Source: Hypericibacter terrae (lineage in GTDB: Bacteria; Pseudomonadota; Alphaproteobacteria; Dongiales; Dongiaceae). From it: a stretch of DNA of 64,000 bases. A program made the translations under genes and the position numbers. The stretch lies in contig NZ_CP042906.1 in assembly GCF_008728855.1 (NCBI RefSeq), positions 3,532,001 through 3,596,000 of the forward strand. The letters are read 5' to 3'. This document shows positions 52,738 to 61,596 of this stretch, piece by piece (within the stretch, counting starts at the first letter, position 1; each line of letters starts with the position of its first letter). A model generated the notes under the pieces. That model worked only from the letters and a program-made list of their open reading frames with translations. It had not been told where the DNA came from and did no database searches.

Positions 52738-53691
52738 CTAAGCGGTGAGCTTCTCGCTGAGATCCCACAAGGCCCGCGCCATCGGCTTGTCGATCGCCCA
52801 GCGCAGCACCCCGGCGGAGTCCTGGCCGTCATCCGGGATCACGGCCGAGATATCGCAGTCCGCGCAATAGACGCCGCCCTTGCCCTCGAGCTGGGGGCTC
52901 ACGGCGCACCAGACGGTGGTCGCGGCACCCTGTTCGATCGTCTTGAGGTTGGGACCCTTGAAGACGCCGTTCTCGCGCGTGATGCCGACCACCTTCAAAT
53001 CTTCCTCGGTCATGTGGCGTCCCAGGTCGGTGCCGGGGATACGGCCGGGGTGAAGGGCGAAGGCACGGATGCCGTCCGCCTTCCCGCGCCGGTCGGCTTC
53101 GACGGCGAACAGGACGTTCGCTGTCTTCGACTGGCCATAGCCCATCCACTTGTCGTAAGGCCGACGCTCGAAGTTCGGATCGTCGAGATGGACGGGGCTG
53201 CGCCGGTGGCCGAAGGAAGACAGAGCCACGACCCGCGAATGGCTGGCCCGCTTGAGAGCATCCCACAGCCGCGTCGTCAGCTGGAAATGCCCCAGATGAT
53301 TGACCGCGAACTGCATCTCATAGCCGCGGCGGTCGCGCGTCAGCGGAATCGCCATGACGCCGGCATTGTTGATGAGGACATGAATCGCCTTGTGGGCGCC
53401 GAGGACCTCGGCGGCAAACCGGTCGATCGATTCCGGCTCGGCAAGATCGAGCGGCAGGAGCTCGACACTGCCGATATTCGACAGCGCGGCCTTGGCCTTC
53501 TTCATGTCGCGGGCCCCGACGATGACGGAGGCGCCGGCCTTCGAGAGGACCCGCACGGTCTCCAGACCGATCCCGGCATAGCCGCCGGTGACGACGACAA
53601 GCTTGCCCCTGAGATCGAGGCCCGCGGCGACCGCCTCGGCGGTCGTCTGTGCGCCATAGCCCGACTTGATCGGCTTCTGCTCGGTGTCCAA
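52738..53691 (-). CDS. Short-chain dehydrogenase/reductase
   Basis: A TTG start has AAGGA seven bases upstream. The 317-residue SDR has VVTGGYAGIGLETVRVL near 34-50, NNAGVMAIPL, SSFGHRRSP and YGQSKTANVLFA (YxxxK), as in the retinol-dehydrogenase-like oxidoreductases. The substrate is unknown. It is convergent with xth. An NmrA-like gene lies 82 bases upstream on the same strand. Confidence 0.85.
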   Translation of the reverse strand: MDTEQKPIKSGYGAQTTAEAVAAGLDLRGKLVVVTGGYAGIGLETVRVLSKAGASVIVGARDMKKAKAALSNIGSVELLPLDLAEPESIDRFAAEVLGAHKAIHVLINNAGVMAIPLTRDRRGYEMQFAVNHLGHFQLTTRLWDALKRASHSRVVALSSFGHRRSPVHLDDPNFERRPYDKWMGYGQSKTANVLFAVEADRRGKADGIRAFALHPGRIPGTDLGRHMTEEDLKVVGITRENGVFKGPNLKTIEQGAATTVWCAVSPQLEGKGGVYCADCDISAVIPDDGQDSAGVLRWAIDKPMARALWDLSEKLTA

Positions 53692-53773
53692 TTACCGGTC
53701 CTTCTCGATTTGCCCCTCCATTAGCTGGGCGGACCGGCCGGCGATGCAAGATGCATCACCGGCATTTCCTCTT

Positions 53774-54640
53774 TCAGGCCCCGGCCTCGATCAATCCCCG
53801 CAGAACAGTCTCGAGCGCGACCGCGCCCTTGATCGAGCCCTGCTGCCCGCGTTCGAACTCGATCCAGCCCTCGTTGAAGCCGTCGAGCATCTGGATGCGC
53901 GGGATCGGATCCTTCATGCCCTGCGCCTTGAACAGGCTGCCCCAACTCTCCCGCGGCACGGCCTCGGCGCGGACCGGATGGCCCAGGATACGGGCAAAGG
54001 TCGCGGCGACGTCATTGGGGCTGTAACGGCGCGCCGCTTCCAGCTCGACCACGCGAAATCCTTCCCACTCCTGCCGCAGAAGCTCCGCCGCGATGCGACC
54101 GATATCCGCGGTCGCGACCATCGCCGCCGGCTTGTCGAGGGGCTGGAGGAAGCTCGGCAAGACGCCCTGGTCGCGCGCCGAGGCGACATCCCAGGCGAAA
54201 TTCTCCATGAACCAGGCCGGGCGCAGGAAGGTCACCGGCATCGCCAGCCGGCGCAACGCCTGCTCCAGGAGCGTGCGCTGGGTGAGCAGGTTCGGCTGCT
54301 CGGCCTGCGCGCCGATCGTCGAGAGACAGACGACCTTCTTCGGGCGCGCGGCGTCGAGGGCCGTCGTAACGGCCGCGATGACCGCGCGGGCTTCGGGGAA
54401 TCCCGGCGCGGGATCGAACTCCGAGGGCGGCAGGATGAAGACGCCGTCGGCGCCCGTGAAGGCGACGGTCAGGGCCGCGGCGTCGGTCATCTCCGCCAGC
54501 GCGACCGCGCAGCCCTGCTCGGCCCAAGCCCGACCCTTCGCGGCATCGCGCAGCACGGCGCAGACCGGCTGGTGGGCTTTCAGGAGGGCTGTCGCCAGCG
54601 CGCCGCCGACCTGGCCGGTAATTCCCGTGATCGCATACAT
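53774..54640 (-). CDS. NmrA-like NAD(P)-binding protein
   Basis: The 288-residue atypical SDR begins YAITGITGQVGGALATALL (GxxGxxG) and has FLRPAWFMENFAWD and a C-terminal substrate region. It resembles QorB/azoreductase-like NmrA proteins that reduce quinones or sense NAD(P). It lacks the YxxxK of classical SDRs. It is divergent from a LysR gene whose operator lies between them, so it is the likely target of that regulator. Confidence 0.8.
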   Translation of the reverse strand: MYAITGITGQVGGALATALLKAHQPVCAVLRDAAKGRAWAEQGCAVALAEMTDAAALTVAFTGADGVFILPPSEFDPAPGFPEARAVIAAVTTALDAARPKKVVCLSTIGAQAEQPNLLTQRTLLEQALRRLAMPVTFLRPAWFMENFAWDVASARDQGVLPSFLQPLDKPAAMVATADIGRIAAELLRQEWEGFRVVELEAARRYSPNDVAATFARILGHPVRAEAVPRESWGSLFKAQGMKDPIPRIQMLDGFNEGWIEFERGQQGSIKGAVALETVLRGLIEAGA

Positions 54641-54726
54641 GGTCCGTCTCCTCTGGATGTCCGTTTCCCGATGGGCAAGAGATGGACGCGAACGACCGTT
54701 GCCTGAAGTGCGCTTATGTCACATCA

Positions 54727-54747
54727 TTGATGATACTAAATCATCAA
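54727..54747. promoter_or_regulatory. Perfect 21-bp inverted repeat, probable LysR operator
   Basis: TTGATGAT-ACTAA-ATCATCAA has perfect 8-bp arms. It lies 18 bases before the LysR start, in the divergent spacer to the NmrA-like gene. The T-N11-A content and location fit an autoregulatory LysR site. Confidence 0.7.
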
Positions 54748-54764
54748 AGGAAGGAAACCGGGCC

Positions 54765-55679
54765 ATGGCCTTCGACGGACGGTTGGTGGCGAATATCGGC
54801 GTGCTGGCGGCGATCGTCGAAGGCGGCAGTTTCGCGCGCGCAGCGGATGCCTTGGGATTGTCGCCCTCGGGCGTGAGCCGGGCGGTGGCGCGGCTCGAGG
54901 CCAGCGTCGGCGTGCGGCTGCTGGACCGGACCACGCGCTCGGTCGCGCTCACCGACGAGGGCCGGCGGCTCTATGGCGAGATCGTGCCTTTGCTCTCGGG
55001 CATCGAGAACGCCTTCACCCAGACGGCGGGATCCTCGACCGTCGTGCGCGGCCGCCTGCGCGTGAATGTCGACGCCTTCTTCTCCAGCATGTTGCTGGCC
55101 GCGCACACCCACCGCTTCCTCGCGCGCTATCCGGAGATCGCGCTGGAGCTGGCCGCACGCGACCAGTTGGGCGATCTCGTTGGTGAGGGCTTCGATATTG
55201 CCGTGCGCTTCGGCCAGCCGCCCTCCTCCTCGCTCGTCGCCCGCAAGCTGCTCGAGACGCACACCGTGACGGTGGCGTCGCCCGCCTATGTGAAGAAGCG
55301 GGGAAGGCCGGCCTCGCCCGCCGACCTCGCCCATCATGACTGCATCCAGGTCCGCAACTCGCTGACAGGCGAGCCGATGGTCGAATGGGAGTACCGGCAG
55401 GGTCGCAGGACCGAGACGATCAAGACGGCGGGACGGCTCATGGTGACGGAGGTCGGCACACTGCTGGGCGCTTGCCTCGCCGGTGTTGGCATTGCCCGGA
55501 TCAAGGCCATCGGCATCCGGGATCTGCTCGAGAAGGGTCGTCTCGTCGAACTCCTGCCGGATTGGTCCGGCCAGGTCTTCCCGCTCTATGCCCTCTATCC
55601 CTCGGGTCATCTCCCGGCAGCAAAGGTACGGGCCTTCATCGACTTCGTGAGCGAAGTGATCGAGGCGCGGAACGCGTGA
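54765..55679 (+). CDS. LysR-family transcriptional regulator
   Basis: AGGAAGGAA lies upstream of the ATG. The 304-residue protein has an N-terminal winged helix (ALGLSPSGVSRAVARLEASVGVRLLDRTTRSVALTDEG split over residues 30-65) and a two-lobed effector domain (RGRLRVNVDAFFSSM, LVGEGFDIAVRFGQPPSSS). It probably controls the divergent NmrA-like gene and itself through the perfect repeat in the spacer. The effector is unknown. Confidence 0.88.
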   Translation: MAFDGRLVANIGVLAAIVEGGSFARAADALGLSPSGVSRAVARLEASVGVRLLDRTTRSVALTDEGRRLYGEIVPLLSGIENAFTQTAGSSTVVRGRLRVNVDAFFSSMLLAAHTHRFLARYPEIALELAARDQLGDLVGEGFDIAVRFGQPPSSSLVARKLLETHTVTVASPAYVKKRGRPASPADLAHHDCIQVRNSLTGEPMVEWEYRQGRRTETIKTAGRLMVTEVGTLLGACLAGVGIARIKAIGIRDLLEKGRLVELLPDWSGQVFPLYALYPSGHLPAAKVRAFIDFVSEVIEARNA

Positions 55680-55715
55680 AGAGCAAGCCAGTCCGGGCGG
55701 AGTCGGAGTTGACAA

Positions 55716-55735
55716 TTTGCTGTATATGCATCAGA
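55716..55735. promoter_or_regulatory. MarR operator 1
   Basis: The dyad-like TTTGCTGTATATGCATCAGA follows TTGACA (55709-55714) where the spacer of a promoter would be. It matches 16 of 20 bases of the inverse of the site at 56233-56252. Confidence 0.6.
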
Positions 55736-55752
55736 GAGACCGCGATGTCGGA

Positions 55753-56220
55753 ATGCGGCCGAGAGCACCTGTGAAGCGCGACGACGCCATCGCCGAGATC
55801 AACGGCCATTGCCTGCTGATGCGGTCGCGCCTCCTCTCGAGAGTCCTCACAGCCATCTATGACGAAGAGCTGCGGCCCTTCGGAATCGGCTCTCCTCAGT
55901 TCGCCCTGCTGGTGATCATCCGCACGATCGAGCCGGCGACCCGCGCGGAAATCGGGCGTTTCCACCATCAGGAGCGCTCGACCCTGACGCGGAACCTCAA
56001 GGTCATCCTCGCCGAAGGCTGGGCTGAGGAAATGCAGGACGCGGCGGCCGGCCGAGGACGGCCCCTCAAGCTGACAAAAGCCGGCAAGGATCTGCTGCGC
56101 AAAGGGAAACCGGCATGGCAGGTGGCGCAAGAGCGGGCCAAGACTCTGCTCGGCAAGGACGGGACGGCGGCCGTGATGGCCATCGCCGACCGCATCATGG
56201 ACCCGACATCGCGGACGTGA
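55753..56220 (+). CDS. MarR-family transcriptional regulator
   Basis: Starts are uncertain: ATG 55753 is used, GTG 55771 is possible, and ATG 55726 lies inside the operator. The protein of about 155 residues has the MarR winged helix: IYDEELRPFGIGSPQFALLVII, ATRAEIGRFHHQERSTLTRNLKVILAEGW, and the wing GRGRPLKLTKAGKDLL. Paired operators before this gene and before the next hydrolase suggest it represses both. Confidence 0.83.
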   Translation: MRPRAPVKRDDAIAEINGHCLLMRSRLLSRVLTAIYDEELRPFGIGSPQFALLVIIRTIEPATRAEIGRFHHQERSTLTRNLKVILAEGWAEEMQDAAAGRGRPLKLTKAGKDLLRKGKPAWQVAQERAKTLLGKDGTAAVMAIADRIMDPTSRT

Positions 56221-56232
56221 ACATTTACCCAT

Positions 56233-56252
56233 TATGTTGCATATGCAGCATA
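56233..56252. promoter_or_regulatory. MarR operator 2, ahead of the hydrolase gene
   Basis: TATGTTGCATATGCAGCATA is a strong dyad centred on GCATATGC. It lies 58 bases before the hydrolase ATG and is related to operator 1 in front of the MarR gene. Confidence 0.65.
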
Positions 56253-56309
56253 AAGCGTGGAAGGTAAGCCCTTCCTCCAACGCCCACCGTAACCGGGAGC
56301 TGGCGCCGC

Positions 56310-57179
56310 ATGGACAGCAAGCCCACCTTCAGCGAGCATTTCTTTCCGCGGGCGCCGGGGCGCGTCTATGCGCGCGACTATAAGGGCGCTGGCCCCGCCT
56401 TCGTGCTCATGCACGGTTTCCCCGACAACCTGCATATCTGGGACGACCTCGTCCCCTATCTGGTCGCCAGCGGGCGGCGCGTCGTGACGTTCGATTTCCT
56501 GGGCTTCGGCGCCTCGGACAAGCCCGCCGGCGCCGTCTACAGCTTCGAGCAGCAGATGGGCGATCTCGAAGCCGTCGTGCGGCATCTGGACCTGGGCAAG
56601 ATCGTCCCGGTCGCCCATGACTCCTCCGGAATCCCCTCGCTCAACTATGTCCTCGCCCATCCCGCGGGCGTGCCCTCCGTGGTCATGCTCAATTCCGCCT
56701 ATGCCGAGGACTCCACGGTCCTCTGGCCCGAGATGATCACGCTGTTTGCGACCGGCAGCCTCCATGAGCTCGCCATGGCGGTCGCCGAAAGCCCCGAGCA
56801 GTTCGGCTGGCTGCTCGCCTGGCAGCAGAAGAAATTCCAGTATCCCCTGCCCGAGGCGCAGAGAGCCCATTTCAACGATTTCATCGCGCCGCTGATCCGC
56901 GACAACTTCATCGCCCAACCTGGCGCCGGTCCCGCCTTCGTTCAGACGGCGGCCCGGTTCTTCGAGGCGCATGCCAAGAATGCCAAGCGCCTGCCCGAGC
57001 TCAAGGCGCTCGATATTCCGGTCAAGCTCCTCTGGGGCCAATACGACCCCTACATCACCGTGGCTGTGGCCGAACGGCGCAAGGCGCAGTTGAAGAGGGC
57101 CTCCCTCACCGTCATCCCCGCCGGCCATTGGCTGCAAGCCGACGAGCCCGCGCAAGTGGCCAAGGCCATGCTGTCGTGA
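56310..57179 (+). CDS. Alpha/beta hydrolase with Asp nucleophile
   Basis: The 289-residue cytoplasmic protein has LMHGFPDNLHIWDDL, FDFLGFGASDKP and VAHDSSGIPSLNYVL, where aspartate replaces the usual serine at the nucleophile elbow, as in dehalogenases and epoxide hydrolases. LLWGQYDPYI and PAGHWLQADEP supply the acid and histidine. Control by the upstream MarR protein is likely from the shared operator. The substrate is unknown. Confidence 0.83.
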   Translation: MDSKPTFSEHFFPRAPGRVYARDYKGAGPAFVLMHGFPDNLHIWDDLVPYLVASGRRVVTFDFLGFGASDKPAGAVYSFEQQMGDLEAVVRHLDLGKIVPVAHDSSGIPSLNYVLAHPAGVPSVVMLNSAYAEDSTVLWPEMITLFATGSLHELAMAVAESPEQFGWLLAWQQKKFQYPLPEAQRAHFNDFIAPLIRDNFIAQPGAGPAFVQTAARFFEAHAKNAKRLPELKALDIPVKLLWGQYDPYITVAVAERRKAQLKRASLTVIPAGHWLQADEPAQVAKAMLS

Positions 57180-57282
57180 CGTTGCCACAATCCTGAAAAG
57201 AATCCCATTCACGGGCCCCCGTCGATCCGGCGGAACGACGAAGCCGTTCGCGAATTTTCTCCACCAGCAGAGGAGCGACATC

Positions 57283-57657
57283 ATGAGCCAGCTCATCAAA
57301 CGCGGCGCCGACGTGGCCATCTTCCCTCCGCTTGCGGCCCTCGCCACGCCGACGACCAAGATTCTGGCGATCGGCAATGTGACCGCCAAGGGAACGCCCG
57401 ACGCGATCGCCGCCGTTCTGCCCTTCGAGGTCCGCGCAACGACCCGTCTCCATCTGGCCGGCAAGATCGACCAGTGGTTCTTCCAGAACGAGGCCTATGG
57501 CGTCGTTTTCATCATGAACTGCAACACGGCCGCCGAGGCGCATGAGCTGCTCGAAAAGCTGCCGCTGGCCGTCGCCGGCATGATGACGTTCGAGCTCATT
57601 CCCCTCGGACCCCTCAAGCCCCTCGCCATGTTGCTGGGCGAGCCGCCCCGCTCTTAG
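57283..57657 (+). CDS. Small protein, possible dimeric alpha-beta-barrel fold
   Basis: This 124-residue protein has GAGGAG upstream of the ATG. VTAKGTPDAIAAVLPFEVRATTRLH is followed by GKIDQWFFQNEAYGVVFIMN and AAEAHELLEKLPLAVAGMMTFELIPLGPL, a pattern seen in YciI and muconolactone-isomerase-like proteins. A catalytic role cannot be assigned. It follows the hydrolase by 103 bases and may share its transcript. Confidence 0.65.
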   Translation: MSQLIKRGADVAIFPPLAALATPTTKILAIGNVTAKGTPDAIAAVLPFEVRATTRLHLAGKIDQWFFQNEAYGVVFIMNCNTAAEAHELLEKLPLAVAGMMTFELIPLGPLKPLAMLLGEPPRS

Positions 57658-57671
57658 CGCGGCCGGAACGG

Positions 57672-58313
57672 TCAGGATGCCGGATCGGCGGGGTCGCGCG
57701 GCGGCGTGGCTGGGCCGGCGATGGGAGACGGTGTCGCCGCCCAGGGTCCGGGTGGCGAGCTGGCGCCCGGGCCCAACGCCCGCTGCATCATGACGCTGTC
57801 GCCCCACTCGCCGAATTTGAAGCTGACCGCGGGCAACAGCCCGACGCGGACGAAGCCCAGACTCTCATGCAGGCGAAGCGATGGCGTGTTCGCGGCATCG
57901 ATATAGCCGATGAGCTGCCGATAGCCGGCGGCGGCGCAGGCTTCCATCAGGGCGGGCAGCAGTGTCCGCCCGATCCCGGAATTGACGAACTCGTGGTGGG
58001 TGTAGATCGAGTGCTTGAGCGTATAGCGGTAGGCGGGGCGCTTGCGGAACGGCACGGCATAGGCGTAACCGGCGATGGTGCCGTCGACCTCCGCGACCAG
58101 ATGCGGCAGCCGGCGTTTGCGCATGTTCTTGCGCCGGCGCTTCAGATCCTCTTCCTCGAGCGGGGCTGCCTCATAGGCGCCGAGATCGCCGACGCCGCGC
58201 GTGGTGTGATGGCGGTAGATGGCGAGCATCGCCGGCACGTCCGCGTCCGTCGAGGCGCGGACCAGGATATTCATCGGCGTGGCGGACATGCCGGGGGCCG
58301 CTTGCTCACGCAT
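57672..58313 (-). CDS. GNAT N-acetyltransferase, phosphinothricin-acetyltransferase-like
   Basis: The start could be any of three Met codons (58313, 58289, 58274); none has a strong ribosome site. The core has VRASTDADVPAMLAIYRHH, HLVAEVDGTIAGYAYA, HHEFVNSGIGRTLLPALMEA (acetyl-CoA loop) and DAANTPSLRLHESLGFVRVG, as in Bar/Pat and methionine-sulfoximine acetyltransferases. It likely acetylates a small amine or amino-acid analogue. A Pro-rich 30-residue tail follows. It converges with the small-protein gene. Confidence 0.85.
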   Translation of the reverse strand: MREQAAPGMSATPMNILVRASTDADVPAMLAIYRHHTTRGVGDLGAYEAAPLEEEDLKRRRKNMRKRRLPHLVAEVDGTIAGYAYAVPFRKRPAYRYTLKHSIYTHHEFVNSGIGRTLLPALMEACAAAGYRQLIGYIDAANTPSLRLHESLGFVRVGLLPAVSFKFGEWGDSVMMQRALGPGASSPPGPWAATPSPIAGPATPPRDPADPAS

Positions 58314-58673
58314 GACAGTGCGGCTGGAGCGGATCCCGCGATCGGCTTTCGCTCATCGTCATCAAACCTTCATCAACCGGGAACACCCCTTCAACGCGGA
58401 GCACTATCTGCAAGAGTGCTGCGAATAGTCAAACATGAATGAGTGGAAAGCCGTGCATGCCCGCGTGCCGACCGGTGGCCTGCCGTTCGGCCCTGCAGCG
58501 GCGGAGAGAGCGTTTCGTTCCGGGGGCGAGCGATTTTCACGCGCCGCGACATCCGGCGCCCCGACATCATCGGCGACATGAGCCGCCCAGGAACCTTCAG
58601 CAGACCCCGCCTGGCCTCGAGCTCGCGCTTGTCGCGGCGGCTCAAGCGAGAGCGGGCCCTGGCTTGTAGCACC
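58314..58673. other. Intergenic region between divergent genes
   Basis: About 360 bases between the acetyltransferase and the SnoaL-like gene. Frames crossing it are Arg/Pro-rich and not protein-like. No terminator, RNA gene or clear promoter was recognised. Confidence 0.4.
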
Positions 58674-59069
58674 ATGAAGAACACAGACATGTTGGAATCG
58701 AACAAGGCCACCGCCATCGCTTTCTATAACAAGGGGCTCATGGAAGGCGACATCGAGGGCGCCTTTCGTCTTTATGCCGGCCCCACCTATCGCCATCACA
58801 ACCCGCACATCGAAGACGGCATGGAAGGCGTGCGCAAATTCGTCGCCTCGATCCTCTCCCGCCATCCGGACGCCCGCGGCGAGATCAAACGCGTCTTCGC
58901 GGAAGGCGATCGCGTCATCCTGCATAGCCATTGGCGCGGGCTCTCGGACAACCCGCGCGGCGAAGCGGTCGTCGACATCTTCCGGCTGGAAAACGGCAAG
59001 GTCGTGGAGCATTGGGACGTCATCCGGCCGATACCGGAGACGGCCGCAAACAGAAATACGATGTTCTGA
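58674..59069 (+). CDS. SnoaL-like (NTF2-fold) protein
   Basis: The ATG at 58674 or 58689 gives about 131 residues. The sequence NKATAIAFYNKGLMEGDIEGAFRLY, YRHHNPHIEDGMEGVRKFV, GDRVILHSHWRG and VVDIFRLENGKVVEHWDVIRPIP is the standard SnoaL/ester-cyclase-like pattern. Such proteins bind small hydrophobic ligands or act as cyclases or isomerases; no specific role can be read. It converges with a LysR gene. Confidence 0.8.
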   Translation: MKNTDMLESNKATAIAFYNKGLMEGDIEGAFRLYAGPTYRHHNPHIEDGMEGVRKFVASILSRHPDARGEIKRVFAEGDRVILHSHWRGLSDNPRGEAVVDIFRLENGKVVEHWDVIRPIPETAANRNTMF

Positions 59070-59090
59070 TCGCCGGTCGCGAATTCTTCT

Positions 59091-59981
59091 CTACGCCGCG
59101 CAAGCGTCCCTGACGCAGGTGCGCAGCCAGCGATGGGCGGGATCGGCATCCAGCCGCGGGTGCCAGAGCAGCGAGACCGTGATCTCCGGCACGGGCACGG
59201 GCAGCGGAAAGCTGTGCATCCCGGCGCGCAGGCTGCCGGTATGCCGTTCGGGCACGCTGGCGATCAGGTCGGAGGCGCGCGCCAGGGCCAGCGCCGCGGC
59301 AAAGCCGCCGACGACCGTCGCAATCTCCCGCTCCAGCCCGAACGACTTCAGGGCTTCGTCGATCGGACCCCAATCGAGGCTGCGCCGCGAGACCAGCACA
59401 TGCCGTCCGGCCGCATAGCGGGCGGCCGTGACCTTGCCCCGGCTCAAGGGGTGCCGTTTTCGCACGACGCCGATGAAGCGGTCACGGAACAGGGCCTGGA
59501 CCCGTACCTCCGGGCCCGTCAACTTCCCCACCACGCCCGTTTCCAGATCGACGGCCCCCTCGCGAAGGGGCGTGCTGTCCTTGTCCGTCTTGGGCAGGAA
59601 GCGAAGCTGCAGGCCCGGCGCTTCCTTGCCGACGCGGGCGATGAGGACCGGCCCGAAACTCTCCACGAAGCCGTCGCTGGTCCGCAGCGTGAAGGTCCGG
59701 ACGAGTTTCTTGAGGTCGAGCTTCTCGGTCGGGCGAAGAACGGCTTCCGCGTCCTGCACGAGCTGGCCGACCTGTTCGCGGAGCTCGAGCGCGCGGGGCG
59801 TCGGCACCAGGCCGCGGCCGGCGCGGACCAGCAGCGGATCGCCGGTCGTCTCCCGCAGCCGCGCCAGCGCCCGGCTCATCGCCGAGGGGCTGAGGCGCAG
59901 CCGCTGGGCGGCGCGCGCGACGCTGCCTTCCGCCAGCAGCACGTCCAGGGTGACGAGCAGGTTGAGATCGGGCCTCGACAT
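59091..59981 (-). CDS. LysR-family transcriptional regulator
   Basis: The start at 59981 (MSRPDLNLLVTLDVLL) fits the LysR/NodD-like N-terminus, with AGGG upstream. The 296-residue protein has a winged helix (RLSPSAMSRALARLRETTGDPLLVRAGRGL) and an effector domain including GAVDLETGVVG and VVGGFAAALALARASDLIASVPE. It is divergent from a 14-helix MFS transporter, 140 bases away, which is its likely target. Confidence 0.87.
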   Translation of the reverse strand: MSRPDLNLLVTLDVLLAEGSVARAAQRLRLSPSAMSRALARLRETTGDPLLVRAGRGLVPTPRALELREQVGQLVQDAEAVLRPTEKLDLKKLVRTFTLRTSDGFVESFGPVLIARVGKEAPGLQLRFLPKTDKDSTPLREGAVDLETGVVGKLTGPEVRVQALFRDRFIGVVRKRHPLSRGKVTAARYAAGRHVLVSRRSLDWGPIDEALKSFGLEREIATVVGGFAAALALARASDLIASVPERHTGSLRAGMHSFPLPVPVPEITVSLLWHPRLDADPAHRWLRTCVRDACAA

Positions 59982-60121
59982 GCCCCCGACCCTAGCACAG
60001 ACCGCTCGATATGACATGGCGTCAAACGCACGAATAAAGTGCAAATCATGCGCGTTCCGCCATGCCAGCCCAAGGACTAGATTTTCGGCAAGCCCCTTAG
60101 GGGGTCCCCAAGCCGGAGGTC

Positions 60122-61582
60122 ATGGTGAAATCGATCATTGCAGGACGAATTGAGGCAGCCGCGGACGGCACCCAACGGACATCGTCGGTCCGCTGGGCGC
60201 TCGCCGGTCTTTCGCTGTCCATGCTGCTGGCCTCGCTCGGCACCAGCATCGCCAATGTCGGCCTGCCGACCCTGGCCCAGGCGTTCGGCGTCTCGTTCCA
60301 GGCGGTCCAGTGGATCGTCCTCGCCTATCTCCTCGCCATCACCACCCTTATCGTCAGCGTCGGCCGGCTCGGCGACATCGCCGGCCGCCGGCGGCTGCTC
60401 CTGGCCGGGATCGCGCTCTACACGGCGGCCTCAGCCCTCTGCGGTGTCGCGCCCGCCCTATGGCTGCTGATCGGCGCCCGCGCGGCGCAGGGCCTGGGGG
60501 CGGCCATCATGATGGCCCTCACGATCGCCTTCGTCGGCGAGACGGTGCCGAAGGCGAGGACCGGCAGCGCCATGGGCCTGCTCGGAACCATGTCCGCGGT
60601 CGGCACGGCGCTCGGGCCCTCGCTCGGCGGCGTCCTGATCGCCGGGTTCGGCTGGCGCGCGATCTTCTTCGTCAGCGTGCCGCTGGGCCTGCTGACGCTG
60701 CTGTTGGCCTATCGGCATCTGCCCCTCGATCGCCACGACCCCAAGACGGATCGGCCCGGCTTCGACTCCCTGGGCACGCTGCTGCTGGCCCTGGCGCTCG
60801 CGGCCTATGGGCTCGCCATGACCCTGGGGCGCGGCCATTTCGGTCCGCTCAACATCGCCCTGCTGCTGGCCGCGCTCCTTGGCGCTGCCTTCTTCCTGCT
60901 GGTGGAGGCGAGAGTGCCGTCTCCCCTGATCCGGCTGGCGGCGTTCCGCGATGCACTGTTGAGCGGCAGCCTCGCCATGAACCTGCTGGTTTCGGCGGTG
61001 ATGATGGCGACGCTGGTGGTGGGGCCGTTCTATCTCTCTCGCTCGCTCGGGCTCGAGGCGGCGATCGTCGGGATCGTGATGTCGATCGGCCCGGCCATCT
61101 CCACGGTGAGCGGCATCCCGGCCGGCCGCCTGGTCGACCGGCTGGGCGCGCCCGTCATGGTCATGGTCGGACTCGTCGCCATGGCGGCGGGCTCGTTGGC
61201 GCTGTCCCTGCTGCCGGCCCTGTTCGGCGTTGCGGGCTATGTTGCCGCCATCGCCGTCCTGACGCCCGGCTATCAGCTGTTCCAGGCCGCGAACAACACA
61301 GCCGTGATGGCGGATGTGCACGCCGACCAGCGGGGCGTGATCTCCGGCCTGCTCAGCCTGTCGCGCAATCTCGGCCTCATCACCGGCGCCTCGGCGATGG
61401 GCGCGCTGTTCGCGATCGCCTCGGCGGCCACCGACATCGCGACGGCAGCGCCGGAAGCCGTGGCCACCGGCATGCGGATCACCTTCGCCGTCGCGGCGGC
61501 GCTGATCGTCGGCGCGATCGCCATCGCGGGCGCAAGCCGCAGGATCGCCGGCCGCCCTTCACGCTCAGCAAAGGCGTCCTGA
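60122..61582 (+). CDS. MFS drug transporter, DHA2 (14-helix) type
   Basis: The 486-residue protein has 14 hydrophobic segments and motifs of the EmrB/QacA group: LDVSIANVGLP-like GTSIANVGLPTLA, WIVLAYLLAITTLIVSVGRLGDIAGRRRLLLAG (motif A) and GLLGTMSAVGTALGPSLGGVL (motif C). It would export toxic compounds by proton antiport. GGAGG lies directly upstream of the ATG. Control by the divergent LysR is likely. Confidence 0.88.
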   Translation: MVKSIIAGRIEAAADGTQRTSSVRWALAGLSLSMLLASLGTSIANVGLPTLAQAFGVSFQAVQWIVLAYLLAITTLIVSVGRLGDIAGRRRLLLAGIALYTAASALCGVAPALWLLIGARAAQGLGAAIMMALTIAFVGETVPKARTGSAMGLLGTMSAVGTALGPSLGGVLIAGFGWRAIFFVSVPLGLLTLLLAYRHLPLDRHDPKTDRPGFDSLGTLLLALALAAYGLAMTLGRGHFGPLNIALLLAALLGAAFFLLVEARVPSPLIRLAAFRDALLSGSLAMNLLVSAVMMATLVVGPFYLSRSLGLEAAIVGIVMSIGPAISTVSGIPAGRLVDRLGAPVMVMVGLVAMAAGSLALSLLPALFGVAGYVAAIAVLTPGYQLFQAANNTAVMADVHADQRGVISGLLSLSRNLGLITGASAMGALFAIASAATDIATAAPEAVATGMRITFAVAAALIVGAIAIAGASRRIAGRPSRSAKAS

Positions 61583-61596
61583 CGCGCGGTGCAGGC

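Noticed and set aside
55709-55737. TTGACA as a complete sigma-70 promoter of the MarR gene
   Set aside because: No acceptable -10 lies at 16-18 bases; it is kept only as context for the operator.
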